From assembly GCA_030762175.1 (NCBI GenBank), contig CM060834.1, forward strand, positions 26,261,001-26,325,000: DNA of 64,000 nucleotides, given 5' to 3'. Position numbers and translations under genes: made by a program. Of the stretch, positions 33,427 through 46,079 are shown one piece after another. This DNA is from Metallyticus violacea. Taxonomy: Eukaryota; Arthropoda; Insecta; Mantodea; Metallyticidae. Numbering within the stretch: the stretch's first letter is position 1; every line of letters starts with the position of its first letter. Below the pieces are notes generated by a model. It was not told the DNA's origin, did not search any database, and saw only the letters and a list, made by a program, of their open reading frames with translations.

Positions 33427-33655
33427 GGCCAGGACCGATGGATTTTTTCGGGCGTAAAAATCCTAAGTATGGCTTCCTTCGGAAGGGAAGTAAAGCCGTG
33501 GGTCCCGTGTCGTATATTTGCGGCACGAAAAAGAACCTCAAGCCTGAAAGAGAGGCCTCTGAGCAAAATTTGTCGGCCGTTTCACGCCCTGAGTTGAATG
33601 GGACGCTGATGACCTGAGCTGTTAAAGAGCATCCATAAATAAAGCAATCCAATCA
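33427..33655 (+). repeat. S1 SINE, 5'-truncated copy
   Basis: It starts at the end of the tRNA-like head ('ggccaggaccgatgg') and is then complete through 'ggcttccttcggaaggg', 'aacctcaagcctgaaag' and 'tttcacgccctgagttg' to 'gttaaagagcatccataaat'. It is among the best-preserved bodies in the window. Overlapping ORFs on both strands are incidental. Confidence 0.9.
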
Positions 33656-35149
33656 TCAGAATTCTAGAAACCATAACGGCCATTTATTGCGCTCTAGAAA
33701 AGAAACGGAATTTAATATTCAATGTTTGTCCCAAAATACTTGACCAGAATCGAAATTCTGACTTTGGAATGCAAACCGACATGAACTTCCGTTCCTAGAG
33801 CTGTTGATTGTTTCACCCTCTGGGGTGCTGCTCCTAAAATTTCGCAAGGCATGCAGATCACGTCACGCTGAAAGATCGATATGACTTCCCGGGTAATAAA
33901 CTTGTGCTAAGTGTAACTGAATACAAGCACGCAATGAGGAAGCACTCTGTGTGCCTTAGGAAACCCTCTGGGTTGGTGTGAGCAACTGTTGCGAAAAGGA
34001 CAACGCTTCTGTCCTGGAGTTGGTTCAGCCCCCGACCAAAGTCATAAACCCGCTGCACATGTTATATTTTAAATGGTCTGAATTTTAGTTATTTGTTTTT
34101 TCGCTGTGCTAGTTCAGTTATGATTCTTGGGAAGAAGATGTAAATCCGTGTAACATTCGTAAACTTTAAAGGCAGAAATGTTTACGTCTCATGTGTTCAA
34201 GCTGTTTACAGATAGATGAATTGTTGCAGCTTTTCTCAAAACAGCCGAGGAAACTTAGAGAACTGGCTTCGTAGAAATACAGAAGAGCTCTCAAGGAACT
34301 GTGACCCACACTTCCACCAGAGCAGAATGTATATCCCCTTAGCAACACAAATTATCCATCAGTCGACAGTTGGCCGAGGATGCAGCCAATGGTCTGCAAA
34401 ACATGTTCTACATTTAAACAAGTGGAAATAATAAGAGCGTGTAGCTCGACTCAATTATACAATAATCTTAATTATATGATTAACTTCACTGTAAAAGTTT
34501 TAATTAGCATTTCACGTAAAGAGGGCCCGTTTCTTTATAAATACAGCCTCAGTGTTTCTTAAGTTGAATAGTCAATTTCTGATACTACATGTTTCTGCAG
34601 GTATCAAAGAAGGCAACTAAAACATAAAAGAAGCACCACAGGTTGAAAATATTTGGTTAATCTTATGGAATGTGTCACTCAAGAGTTTGGGAGATTTGCT
34701 TTAAGCTGCATGACATAGCATTAGCAGAAATATAGCAGAGTGCTAATATACGCGACTCATTTCAAATTAATTGACCAGGTTTATCTTTTTTAATATAGAT
34801 AATCTGCCTGCTTTTGTTCAGTGCTCCTTTGATCACCAACCTTTTCGAGGATTAGATAACAAAAGACAATTTTCATCAGGTTGTCAAACGATCTTTGCTT
34901 TAATTCCGGGAAGTATGATCCAGTTTTGCATATTTAAAAGCTTTCTGAATAATACTAGAATGAATCAAATATAAATCGGACATTTTAATTAATTTATTGA
35001 AACTAAATTGAATAAAAAATGGTTACATGGAATTTTTCTACACTTTCCTCATTTACAAACGCATTTTTCCAGAAGATAGAAAGTTTCCTAATCGAAGAAC
35101 TGTTCAGTGAATTTTCTCAAAAATGTTCCTTGTCAAAGTAACTGTTTGC
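33656..35149. other. Intergenic, nothing recognised
   Basis: Short ORFs at 33858-34562 occur on both strands without recognisable domains. Confidence 0.45.
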
Positions 35150-35420
35150 GAAGGGACGTTGACTTGAAGAATTCTCGAATCGGTTTTTGACCGATATGCG
35201 CGTTTTGCCTCAACAGCTGCTGCATGAAAAGTGTCGATGAACAAAATGCCTTAGGAGTGCCAGAAGAACGTCAAGATAACCTTCCCCGCTGACAGGCGAG
35301 TTTTGCTTTGACATGAGCGGATTCCCCCCTCTTTTCGTCCGCTTCAAGCTCGCTTGCTTCGACTCAGAGATAAAGTGGTGTTCCTATGTTTCATCGCTGG
35401 TTACTATTAGAAGCAGAAAC
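35150..35420 (-). pseudogene. Mariner transposase fragment (minus strand)
   Basis: The minus strand from about 35410 reads VTSDET, a TAG in place of the conserved Trp, then EHHFISESKQASLK. After a frameshift it continues with FFWHS, a stop, then GILFIDTFHAAAVEAKRAYR. This is the order around the first catalytic Asp and the 'FWDxxGIL' strand of mariner. The Asp in SDET is kept. No second or third Asp region or ends were found. Confidence 0.65.
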
Positions 35421-35739
35421 ATTTCTCCTAGCACTCGATCTTGAGTCAAAAGCCTCTAACACACTCCCACAAGTGGAGAAACCACCTACCGGCAATACAA
35501 GTTATTTGAAGTGATACATTAATTATCCCAATCTCAAAGGCGATTTCAAAAATCGTCAAATAATCCATAAGGTCTTGAACGGCCTGAAATGTTCATTTCC
35601 ATTACGCTCGTTTGAGGTCTATATTGATGACTTTCAATTTTCTGTTTTTCGTCCTTCTGTAAAATGTGTACCATCCATACACCAGTATGTTACTCCTAAT
35701 CTTTGCAAAGTTTTATGCCCTCCCGCACCAAAAACTTAG

Positions 35740-36490
35740 GATACCCAATAGCCCAAAAATTTGAAAAAAATCAATTTTTTGATTTTGTACATTCATTATA
35801 GTTCAGACTTTCGTCTTTAAAATTATTCATCATTTATGTCTCTATGCCATTTCTAAGTGTTTTAATTATTTATTTTAAAAATACATAATCTGTTGGTGGG
35901 TGTGCCCCTCCCGCAGGTGTCAATGTCAAAAGTTCATTTGTTTCATTTTCAAATCTCGCACTTAAAATAAGATATTTTTGTTGTTGTGCATGTTACTTAA
36001 CTGTTGTAGCCTAGTCTGAAGATGATGTCGTATGTCTTCTCTTTGTAAGAAAAGTTTGTCAGGAAAAAAACAAATGGAAAAAAAAAAAACCAAACAAACA
36101 GGAAATTACTGAAAAAAGACTTCTAACTTCGTATCCATTTTTCCGTAAGTTTTGCTTTTACAAACTTTACTTTTCCTCAGCTTCTACTTGACCTAGGGCT
36201 TTCAAAAGTTCAGGAATTGTTCTTCTGGTACCTACGCATAGTTTAATATGGTATTTTACAATAAATAAATAAATAAAAATAAAAAATGTAGCTTGCAATG
36301 TTTGTACAAAAATTTAAAACGTTTTGGGTCCAAAGTCATTATTTTTTCAAAAAGTAAAAAATTGCTTTATCAAAAATAGCCCATGTTATAGTGAAACCAA
36401 AATAAGCAAGTATATGCCCTAAAAATGAGCGCTAATCTCAATAGATCCTAAGAAAAAGAAAACTAAATTTTAACAATTTAACATTGCTAG
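35740..36490 (+). repeat. Unclassified repeat related to the 59.64-60.71 kb palindrome
   Basis: The part at 35740-36035 matches the reverse complement of 60385-60710 ('agactttcgtctttaa', 'taattatttattttaaaa', 'atgatgtcgtatgtcttct'). The part at 36125-36490 matches the reverse complement of 59640-60020 and also the plus strand 60045-60356 ('cttctacttgacct', 'gatcctaag', 'aaactaaattttaa'). No recognised coding domain. Confidence 0.75.
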
Positions 36491-36934
36491 GACAGGGGAC
36501 ACTTCCCCATGATAATAATAATGCATTGCGCAATGGACGAGTGTAACTCTTGCTCGGACAAGATGCTAATGACAATCGAAACGGCTATGGGAAGTGAACG
36601 GGTTTCTCACTGCTCTTGAAACCCCTACACGTAACGGCACAAAGGGGCTTCTCGCTCCATACTACTCCCTTGCGATAAAATAAAACTTACGATTTACTCT
36701 CATAGTTTTGAACAGCCATGACCACCGCTTGTTGGCACATTGGCACGTGTTAAGGTTGTGAGCAAAAGGGGTAATATAGTGGCTATAGCTTTGAATTATT
36801 GAAGAACGTATTTTTTCACGATGTTTAGAAAGAATGTTTACATAATCAACAGTAGCAAGAGTAGCATTAAATTTTTCTTGTTGACAGAAAGTATTCTGCA
36901 AGCGTTTCCCTATTTAATATTAAACGGAATTTCA

Positions 36935-36956
36935 AAAAAAAAAAAAAAAAAAAAAG
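36935..36956. repeat. Poly-A tract
   Basis: About 22 A residues. It could be the tail of an unrecognised plus-strand retroelement, but no element body is identified upstream. Confidence 0.7.
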
Positions 36957-37214
36957 CATTAATAATATAGACGAACGGTTATTTTACTTTCCTTAGCAGT
37001 GGACCTTTATGATTTAACTCAAAGTTTACAATTCTAAATTTGCATCCTATATATATTAAAGTTTTTCATTATTGGTTTATAAACTTTTAAGACAAAAAAC
37101 ACATAAATGTACATATTTTTTCAGTATTTGACATAAACATCATTTGGACCCGTGGCCGGCTTAACGGGTATTTGCTTGGCAGCGGGAAGCACGCTATTTG
37201 CCGGCGGAGTCGGA

Positions 37215-37950
37215 TATTCATAGTCCCTTAAATTCAAACGCACAGGTTTCTACAGCACACCAAACAGCAATTTTTTGGTCATACAGTGGCATTTCATGTA
37301 CAAGGCCTGCATTTTCTGCACTCCAATATCTATTGTTTTATGTCGCTACATGACCATGTAAATAAAACCATGCTTCGTCCGTTAAAAAAAAAAAATTAAA
37401 ATTAGAAATCAACAGAGCGATTCAATACAATTGAACCAACACCCAATTGTAGAAACGATCTCTACTCACATTGTCGCGTTATTGCAATTCCTGAACTACA
37501 AATATCTTATATAGGGTTTTAATTTTAAAAGTTTAGTGGCATTCCAAGCCGAGGTTTGTGAAATTCCTAATTCCTGTGCAAGCTTTCTCAGAGATTTCTT
37601 TGGATGACATTTTATCTTTTCTCCAATGCCATTGAGTTTTTTGTCTGTAAAAACAAGGCGTTTTATTTTCGGTATCTTATCAAGAAAACAGGTACTGTTT
37701 CCTAAATCTATTCACAAGATTACAAACATTCTGTATAAGGCATATGAACAGCAGGGAATCTGTCTATAAAATGCCGTCTTACTTCTCTACACGAGTTTGT
37801 TGCCACATAGGAATCTAACATGAGGATTGTGTGTGCTAAAGTATACGAATTTTTAGACGTTATAACAGCAATAACACACTATAACACTAAACACATGGTC
37901 CCACAACGTTCTACGCCTCTACACAAAGACTTCGCGTCAGCATACGGAGA
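37215..37950 (-). pseudogene. Mariner-like transposase remnant, N-terminal and first catalytic part
   Basis: The minus strand from about 37860 reads AHTILMLDSYVATNSCREVR, then RHFIDRFPAVHMPY (first helix-turn-helix). At about 37640-37530 it reads IGEKIKCHPKKSLRKLAQEL, then GISQTSAWNATKLLKLKPY (second helix-turn-helix). At about 37380-37220 it reads DEAWFYLHGHV, then RYWSAENAG, LVHEMPLYDQKIAVWCAVE in shifted frames. The DEAWF Asp is kept; the C-terminal half is missing. A poly-A insertion interrupts at about 37385. Terminal repeats were not found. Confidence 0.78.
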
Positions 37951-38089
37951 GGCAGTAAAGTGGAGAGCGGAAATATGATGGTGCAACATTACTCGTTAAT
38001 GTTAATTCCTGAATGAGAGGGATAGTGTTATCAAGCTTAATAGATAAAATTGTATTGTGAATTCTATTTCCAAGTGTTTAAGTTTTCCA

Positions 38090-38093
<4 letters not shown>

Positions 38094-38151
<58 letters not shown>
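38094..38151. repeat. (CT)n microsatellite
   Basis: About 29 uninterrupted CT dinucleotides. ORFs crossing it on both strands (poly-Ser/Leu, poly-Glu/Arg) are repeat translation. Confidence 0.95.
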
Positions 38152-38154
<3 letters not shown>

Positions 38155-39634
38155 TTTTTGTTGTTTTTTAATGAGAGCAGAGAAGCGTTTTTCACACAAA
38201 TAGGCCTATACGTAAGACATAAAATTGTCATGATTTTCTTTGAAGTTCCGGAAAATCTGAGGTTTAACTTAGAGAGAAAGATCTCTCCGGAACAAATTGA
38301 CGCCTTCATTTTCATTCTAATTTACTTTACTTCCATTGATACACACAGTAAATTTGTGATCTTTCTTTTCTTGTAATTCATTACTTGTAATTATATACTC
38401 AAGAATAAATGTAATTCACTAAACTCCTGAGAAAACCTCGGTACCTAGTTTGAAAACATTTGGTTTAGGTGCATAATAAGCAGGACTTAAATTCTGAGGA
38501 CATAAAAATTGCTAAACCTTCTAAAATATTGCAAAAATGAACTAAATTGCCGTAAGCTTTCAAAAAATAAATTACCCATAAGTTTTGCCAAGATTCTATC
38601 TTAAATTAGCTATTCCCTACTTTGCAGAAAATGACAACATTTTTACCAAAACCCTTAACCTCACAAAGTTGCTAAACAATCCTTTGAAAAAAAAATCAGA
38701 AATATCACGGACTATTGCTTGCGTCATTAGAAAAGCCCTGTGTATTACGTATCCCAAAGAGAATCGCGAAGAAAGAACAATGTTGAAGCTAAGATGATTA
38801 TAGCAGGAGAGGTTTTGACAAGACTTTATGTAAATTTGATCCACCTCATGTGCCCAGCTTAAGGTTTACATGGCCGGCAGAAGGAGTTAAAATAAATTAA
38901 AAGAAATAATTTCCCAAGAGTAAACGATTTTGTTTTCTTTTGACAGTAAAAGTTTTCTTAGACCACCTCGTCGCATTCAGGCTTTCAAAGAGATGCTACG
39001 AGAAATACGTCTTTATCCAGAGTCAATCCAAATTGGTTATCAGCTGCATTCTAGTACGGCTATCTATGAGGAAATGATAAATTTGATAACAGCAAAGTTG
39101 CTAGCATTTTTAAGATAATGTTGTTTAGGATAGCAAAACCATAATTTCTCTAGCATTGGTGCTATTACTAATGAATCCCTGCTACATTTGAATACCAAGA
39201 GGATGTATTTCTTCCACTCAAAGAAGTAGTGAGGACCATGAAGGTATTTCAAAGTGTGAAAAAAATTATCAGATGTGCATTGTGCTCTGTTCAAACTTTC
39301 TATAGCTGCAAAGAGAAGAAATACGGAGTAGCTGGAAAAGTATTATTGTGAATGTTGTAGAATAAAAAAATTATGTTCAGATGTAATAATCTTTCACACC
39401 CATGATATGAAATACTCAGGATTGTTTACTGCAACAGTTCACCTTCAAAAAGTAAGAGTGCTGTATTTTATATTATTCTTTAATGGAACATTTAAATGAT
39501 ATAAACTTCCACCTATTACATGCGTAATTTTTTAAAAAAAAGTGGATTTTTTGTTTAAGTTCAGTAAGCATTAGCATGCGAGGCAAAATGTGTTTGTGGT
39601 TGAAATTTATTTAGTACTAATTTGAATGCAAGAC
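38152..39634. other. Intergenic, nothing recognised
   Basis: The ORFs at 38585-38797 and 38930-39118 have no motif that I recognise. Confidence 0.45.
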
Positions 39635-39970
39635 TACCTCCTTGATCTAGCGGTTAGTGCTGCTGACTGCTTGGGTTCGATTCTCAGTACCTACTTTTTT
39701 CAGAGTTAGGGAGGTCTGGAGCGGGGTCCAACAGCCTCGTAAGGACAATTGGGTAGCTGCCGGTATGCTAATCACATGCCACTCTGCAATACTGACCTCT
39801 ATCAATGAAGTTAAGACGGAATTTGAGGAAACAGAGGTCGCTGCGGCAGGCCAAGGCTCCCTCCAAGCTGCAGCGCCAATGAGAAGAATAATTTTAATGC
39901 AAATATTTGCAAGTTTAATATATGTAGCGCAAGAATATCAAGCAGGATGGATTAGGGGTAACCCTTGAGA
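39635..39970 (+). repeat. tRNA-headed repeat (SINE-like)
   Basis: The head 'cttgatctagcggttagtgc' then 'gggttcgattctcag' has A-box and B-box-like elements. It is followed by a GC-richer body ('ggtctggagcggggtcc', 'gccggtatgctaatcacatg', 'gaggaaacagaggtcgctgc'). A 103-codon ORF through it is probably incidental. A single copy occurs in this window, so family status rests on the tRNA-like head. Confidence 0.5.
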
Positions 39971-40325
39971 CACGCATTCAAAAGGTGCCGGGTTCAAATC
40001 CTTTGAGTACAGCCGTTTTTTTTTTCCTTGGTTCTCTCTGACCAGAGAAAATAACTTTCTGACCAGACGAATAACTTTCCATGAATTTCCCGTACTTCTA
40101 TTTCATATACTTTCATTCTACTGGATCTGTTACACAGTTGAAAGTGCCAGGGCAATGTAGTGGTAGCTTGTGTTTTGGAAAGGCTTTTGCCCGGGCATGA
40201 GGTATGGAAATGAGCCTTTAGAGACGATCGAACACTGGGGGGCAGGGGGGTTAAGCACATATGGCCAGCTCCTAAACTAGGATGAAGTACGAACTTTCCT
40301 CCTCCGTACCTATGGCTAGAGTGAT
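39945..40325 (+). repeat. tRNA-like headed repeat (possible fourth family)
   Basis: 'ggattaggggtaaccc' followed by 'gccgggttcaaatcc' resembles a tRNA A-box and B-box pair, followed by a T-run and 'gtagtggtagcttgtgttttgg'. The layout is similar to 26280-26690. Tentative. Confidence 0.35.
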
Positions 40326-40816
40326 TACAATTCCAAAATAAATAAATAAATTATAAAATTAGAACGAAATTGGTATAATCTTAAATATATGGATACAGAT
40401 AATGAAGTGTGCACAGCATGCAGAGATAGCATTTAAAACAATAAATGCAATTTCTAAAAAATGTTTTCTATGTTGTCATAAAAATTCTTATTTAATAATA
40501 ATAAAAATTATACGTTACCTTTAAAAAGCGCTGAATAAAAACAACATGAACTTTTTATACAAGACGATTAGGAAATACATAAAACTTTGTCGTATGAAAT
40601 CATGAAGACATGGCCTGCCTGTTAAAATTTCAAAGTTATGGAATTAAGTTTCTAAAAGACCTGTACACTGCTGATTAATGAAGATTTCATTGGAAATAAT
40701 ACACGGAAGCTATGGAGCAAGTCAAGTAAAAGCGAATCATGTTAATGAATTCAAGCCTCATTGATCATTTTCTTACTTTTACTTCATCTTATGTATTTGA
40801 ATTGCTCATTGTAAAA

Positions 40817-40818
<2 letters not shown>

Positions 40819-40860
<42 letters not shown>
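40819..40860. repeat. (AT)n microsatellite
   Basis: About 21 AT units. Confidence 0.95.
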
Positions 40861-40861
<1 letters not shown>

Positions 40862-40863
<2 letters not shown>

Positions 40864-42369
40864 TCAGCAGGATCTGAGCCGATTATCTACGAAAGCACAG
40901 TATCGCCTTATTCATTGGGTCATGGTCAGGTTAATAGCCTCTTGAATAACCTACAAAACAGATAAATCAGTTAACGCTGTTCAGTGTCGCACTGTCATAT
41001 GACAGGTCCGATATTTGGGAGATTTTATAGCATTGGATCTTGAAAAAGCTGATGAGAAGATATTGAAAATCAGGATTTACTTTCTCGCGAGATAGATTTG
41101 AAAACTTTCTTACACTTACGTATTACACACACTGGCATAGACCTCTATCTGCTATTGCTTGATTAAGATCCCTCTACAATTTCTAAAACTGACCCGGTGT
41201 CTACAAGAACATTTTTAGAAAATTAATCAAATTTACTATAGCTAATTACTTCATTTATCTTTAGGGCTTGGAATTTCATTTATAAGGTCTGTGTATAATA
41301 ACTATTTCTTCATATATGATTAAGATTTCTTCATCAGTTGTCTAAATACAGGTTTCGTTGTTCCATAATCAAACCTCAAGGGCGCTTAAACTAGTTGAGA
41401 GTAGTCAGGAAACTGGTCTACAGGTAATTCTACTTACCTACTAACAATAATATACATGGATTGATTCATGGGTGTGATGACCTGAGGAAGGAAGGGAAAT
41501 TTGTTTTCTTAATTTTTTTTAACAGATTGATCGAACGAAATCTGCGCTGGAATCGTCAAGTGAGGTCTTCTATATGCAAGCGAAAGGTGGGTGGGTATTA
41601 CGAACATTTACTACAAGATAAAGTTCTAAGATTAGTGTAATAGAAAGGCCTTAAAAACTCTGAACCCAGACATTTTCGGACTCTTTTAATATGAACTATA
41701 TAATTATTGTTTATAGATGAAACACGAATTATCCTGCAGTTATCTACCATATTTTTAAACACTCAATATTTTATATTAAAATAATTTTAAATGCTTTCTG
41801 AGAAATATTAAGGGAACTATATGTTTAAATTAATTTATTACTGCAGTTCAAAATCAGTTAAGAATGAATCTTTATAAGCTGGGAAGGGAACGATTAATTT
41901 CGGAGTGTTTCCTTGATTTCAAAATCCCATCTAAAAGTATAAATATCAGCATGCCTTGGATTCTTGGGCCCAATAACGGTACTTGTTTTTTTGTTTTCTT
42001 GTGCTCTAACCAGCTTCTTATCATAGCCAATGTGATCTGTAGGAGCATAAAAGGGTATAAGGCGGAATATAAAGAAGTGAATATAAGATCACTGTGTTTT
42101 AGAGTGAAGTCTGCGATAGTCCTTTGACTTGCCGAAGTTATTCTTTAGAGTGGAACGATAACAGTAATATTAGGTAGCAGAGGATTCATAATGTATTTGC
42201 ATTTCATTCATTTTATTCATTTATCGTCCAAAAGGCCTGTGGTAATCACTATAAGAAGTTAACTTTAAAAAACTGTTATTTGACAAAGCAGCAAAATTCT
42301 GACGGGCACATTATTTATTCATAATTCAAAATCTGTTTTCTTTTCGTCAACTTAACACACGCTCTGAAA
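40862..42369. other. Intergenic, nothing recognised
   Basis: The 87-codon ORF at 41864-42127 has no recognisable domain. Confidence 0.45.
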
Positions 42370-42960
42370 TCCGGCACGTACTCTTTACTCGTGATTATTC
42401 ACAGTAACCACGGCCGTCTCTGGAATGCATTGCCACGGGATGTCAAACATTGAGAGTATTTCATAAGAAAGTGTTTAATATTATTAGAAATAATAAATTG
42501 TTCTAAACTTGAATTCCTTGTGTTACAATACGAGTATTTATTTGTTTTATCCTGATGTAGAATTTTTCATTCTATTATTGTTATTCTTATTAAATATTCC
42601 ATTCTCCTTCATAGTATTGTTAGGGTTTTTAATTTTATGTTTTGCTTGTATATTTATTTCCAATTTTCATGATTTACATAGGTTGATATGTGTATAAATT
42701 GCCATTGTTGGTGTTTATGATATTATTAATATTGTTCTTTTTATTTTTCTTCTTATTAAGTTAATAATTTTAATTACTCATTCTCATTGTCCATATTTAT
42801 GTATTAGCATACATTTATTTACCCACTTCACGTTTTACATTGATTTATATGTGTACGAGTATTGTCAACTTTACTGTCAATGTTATGATTGTAACTATTA
42901 TTAGATTGGTAGAGAGCAAGCTCCACAAGAATAAATAAATAAATAAAAATAATTTAATAA
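42370..42960 (+). pseudogene. LINE 3' end (Jockey/CR1-like)
   Basis: Near 42415-42470 the plus strand reads RLWNALPRDVK then, with a frameshift, FHKKVFNIIRNNKLF. This 'LWNALP' motif is typical of the last residues of Jockey/CR1-type ORF2. A T-rich 3' region follows, then 'gagcaagctccacaagaa' and an AATA-type repeat tail (42930-42950). Confidence 0.65.
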
Positions 42961-43638
42961 CCATATTGATCACTATAAAGAAGAAAAATATATAAGGTAT
43001 AAAATATTGACAGTAGAGGGAGAGAGGTAAAAACGCCCAAGCTGCCCAGCTCCAGCGCCCCAAATAATTCGTTTATTGCACCTACGTACTTCATTGTAAC
43101 AGATGGTCTTGTTTGTGAAACATGGAACTTTTAGGTGGCCATGACCTGTAGAAGCATATAGCAATGTCATATCATGTTCATAATTGCATATGGTAAACTT
43201 GGGGAAATGTCGGATATAGATAATGACCTATTGACGTGGCAGACAACGCATTACCTATGATTGATGATTCGGCTGATGGAAATGACCACTTATACAGGAA
43301 ACTGAACATAAATTACATTAGTTTAGAATTATGACTACGGTCCTATAGGTAAAGAAAGGTGTTGCATTTTACATACCTAATGAAGTTCATTGCTGTGTGT
43401 ATTCTAGCCCACTATAACCTTTAAAGACCGTTGAGTAGATGAGGTTTAGTTCAACCTTCTGTGTTTAGCTTTTGTTTACTGATAATTCATAGAACGAAGT
43501 GTTTTGAAGTGAAAGACATTATAGGGCCCAAAACAAAGGAACATAAATCATATGGTAGAATGTCTGCAGCGAATAAAAAACAAAATTACAGTTACATGAA
43601 ATGGGAGATGATTGCAACTATATGTGACAATGCTTTCA

Positions 43639-43659
43639 AAAAAAAAAAAAAAAAAAAAA
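43639..43659. repeat. Poly-A tract
   Basis: About 21 A residues, ending about 20 bp before the mariner end at 43682. Its source is unknown. Confidence 0.7.
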
Positions 43660-43681
43660 GACAAGGTTTTGAGACAATTTA

Positions 43682-44639
43682 CGAGGGTAAGTCAGTAAGT
43701 AAGTTAATGAGGCACTTGAGGTAATTGCTTTTTGATGGCAGCACTTGGTGGGTGTACAATTCTCGAGCAGAGCTCCGTTATGAAAAGTTTCTCGGCAAAA
43801 TGTATGAAATCAAAGAATATTCATAAAGAAATGCTACCCATTTATGGTAAAAGTACCTGTCATGTCAAGCTGTTTTTAATTAGTTCTCTGAAGGGCAAAC
43901 ATGTATCGAAGACAAGGTTGTTCATATGGCAGGATCTACCGTATGCAGGTTAATAAAGCATGACAGGTTAGGTTTTCAAAACGTCTGTACGCAATAGGTG
44001 CCGCATATGATGGCCCCACAACACAAAATGCATCTTAATCGCTACCACTGATCCGAATTGTCACAGATGGTGAGTGTTGGGTTAACCAATACCAGCTTGA
44101 GACAATTAACACCATTCGCCGGTCGTGCTCACAGTCTTCTGGAATCACAAAGGCATACTGTTCACCGCATTCCAACCCTAAGGACAAACCGTAAATGCCG
44201 ATTTCTACTGTAACATTCTCAGGAATATTCGTAAGGCCATTTAAGCGGAAGCGAACACAAATACGTATTACTTTTGCATGACAATGCGTGTCCTCATACT
44301 GTTAACAAGACAAATGAGATGCTGCGAAATTAAGTGGAAAGTCCTCGAACACCCTCCTTATAGCCCCGACCTTGCTCCAAGCGACTTCCATTTTTTTAGC
44401 CCGCTTAAAAATCATCTTTCAGGTGAAGTTTTCCCGACGATGAAGCCGTAGAGAAGGAGATCACCATCTGGTTTCAACAGCAGAACCAAAAATGTTATGT
44501 CACTAGATTTCAGGGGCTAGTGAAAGGATGGAACAAGTGTCTCAATGTGCAGGGGGAGAAATAAAAGTACTTTCCAAATCACTACTATTATTTGTTTAAG
44601 TTCTACATCGTTTATAACTTACTTATTGACTTACCCTCG
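43682..44639 (+). mobile_element. Mariner element, 958 bp, intact 25-bp TIRs, dead transposase
   Basis: TA flanks it at 43680-43681 and 44640-44641. The 25-bp terminal repeats (43682-43706, 44615-44639; start CGAGGGTAAGTCA) differ at one position. Reading along the plus strand: EQSSVMKSFSAKCMKSKNIH and KEMLPIYGKST (first helix-turn-helix, about 43755-43850), then VTDGECWVNQYQLET (first Asp region, about 44065), then LHDNACPHTVNKT (about 44275) and EHPPYSPDLAPSDFHFF (about 44350). It finishes with a C-terminal LVKGWNKCLNVQGEK (about 44520). All three Asp positions can be read, but frameshifts and stops break the frame. The linker between the helix-turn-helix and catalytic parts is shortened. 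Confidence 0.92.
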
Positions 44640-44641
44640 TA

Positions 44642-45070
44642 CATTACTGTTTCAGTGAAATATGAGAATTAGCTTTTATAACAACAATAAGAAGCAATAA
44701 ACAGGCTGCTTGCAATTGGACCTGCGGAAACGCGCATATGAAAACAATGTTCATTATACGTTCTCAAGTTTTCCTAAAGGCACAAAAATTTGTCTATTAT
44801 TATCAAACAATCATTTCTTTCTTGATCGTTGCCCATATCTACTGAAAAGTACAAAGACTTGCAACAACTAATGAAGTACTGTGGAAATAAAGAGAAAGGC
44901 TTGCTTCTAAAACTTTCCGCACAATTAACATAAAGTGTTCCTTCTTGAACTGATTTGAAAGAGTTTATTTTTACATTAATATCATTAGTATAGATCTAAG
45001 AAAATTAGATTTGTTATTATTCCTCACAAATTAGTATCTTTATAAATGTGGTTTAATATACTATTTTAAA

Positions 45071-45113
<43 letters not shown>

Positions 45114-46079
45114 CAAAAATATTGTTACACAAATCTGTTTAACCCGTACAGGGAGCAAGGAAAGTATTTAATGCAATGAACCCATTCTTTTTCCATGTAG
45201 TTAACGTGTGAAATATTTTATGACTACTAATTTTAACCTTAAATTAATAAAGCAATCATAAATAATAAACTTTACACCAATTAATTATTAAAAGGTTTCT
45301 ACGGAAATGATATAAAATGCCGATGAACTATTTCTTTACCTGTATCCTTCAAATGTTATATCAGATAAAAAATATTGCACTTTCTGACAAAAAGTACGGA
45401 ACTCTCTCCCTTTTTTCGTGTTTTCCTAAGCTCTTTTAAACGCTTCCAAACTCACTCCAAGTTACTTTGCAAGTTTATATGTTGATTTATTACAGTCTTT
45501 TCCAGCACATTTCCGAATCATCAGTTTCTATAACTTACTGCAGGTCTTTGTCTCAAAATTCATAAAGTCCAATTTTTTGAAACGTTACTTCAAATTAAAA
45601 AAAATAGTAAAATACAATATATTGTTATAAAAGAATTGTCAATTAATTACTAACTAAATAAAATTAGTGGCAAATAAAAATTTAATTTTAAAACCATATG
45701 TCAATCATTAACAGTATATATTTAACAACGAGATATGCTTTGGAAGAACAAATTAGAAATGAAGATTTGCAGTAATGCTGAATAACTGGAAATGGCACGT
45801 TAATAACATGCTGATTAATATGCAGATAACTAACGAAAATTATTATCGAGCAAAATACTGAATGTTTCTAAAGCTAGATTTTGGATTTTGAGTGAAAGAT
45901 ATAAATTACATTAAAAATGCTACTTTTAAAGGAAAACTGGAAAGAATTTTCTGTGAAACAGGAAATTTTCGAAAGAAACAAAACACAATCAAGAAAAATG
46001 TGTAACCGGAAAGGCCAAAGAAATCATGGAATGACTATTTAGAATCATAAAAAGAAAATTATTTTTTTAAAAAAAATTT
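44642..46079. other. Intergenic with (AAT)n microsatellite
   Basis: An (AAT)n array lies at about 45073-45112. Otherwise no feature is recognised. Confidence 0.5.

Noticed and set aside
37140..37215. tRNA-like head in 'gacccgtggccggcttaacggg'
   Set aside because: Only the first part resembles an S2-like head; no B box follows.
38930..39118. ORF possibly from an hAT transposase
   Set aside because: No conserved hAT motif could be identified; the impression was too weak.
39657..39968. 103-codon ORF as a gene
   Set aside because: It lies wholly inside a tRNA-headed repeat, so it is treated as repeat sequence.
41864..42127. 87-codon plus-strand ORF
   Set aside because: No recognisable motif; AT-rich chance ORF.
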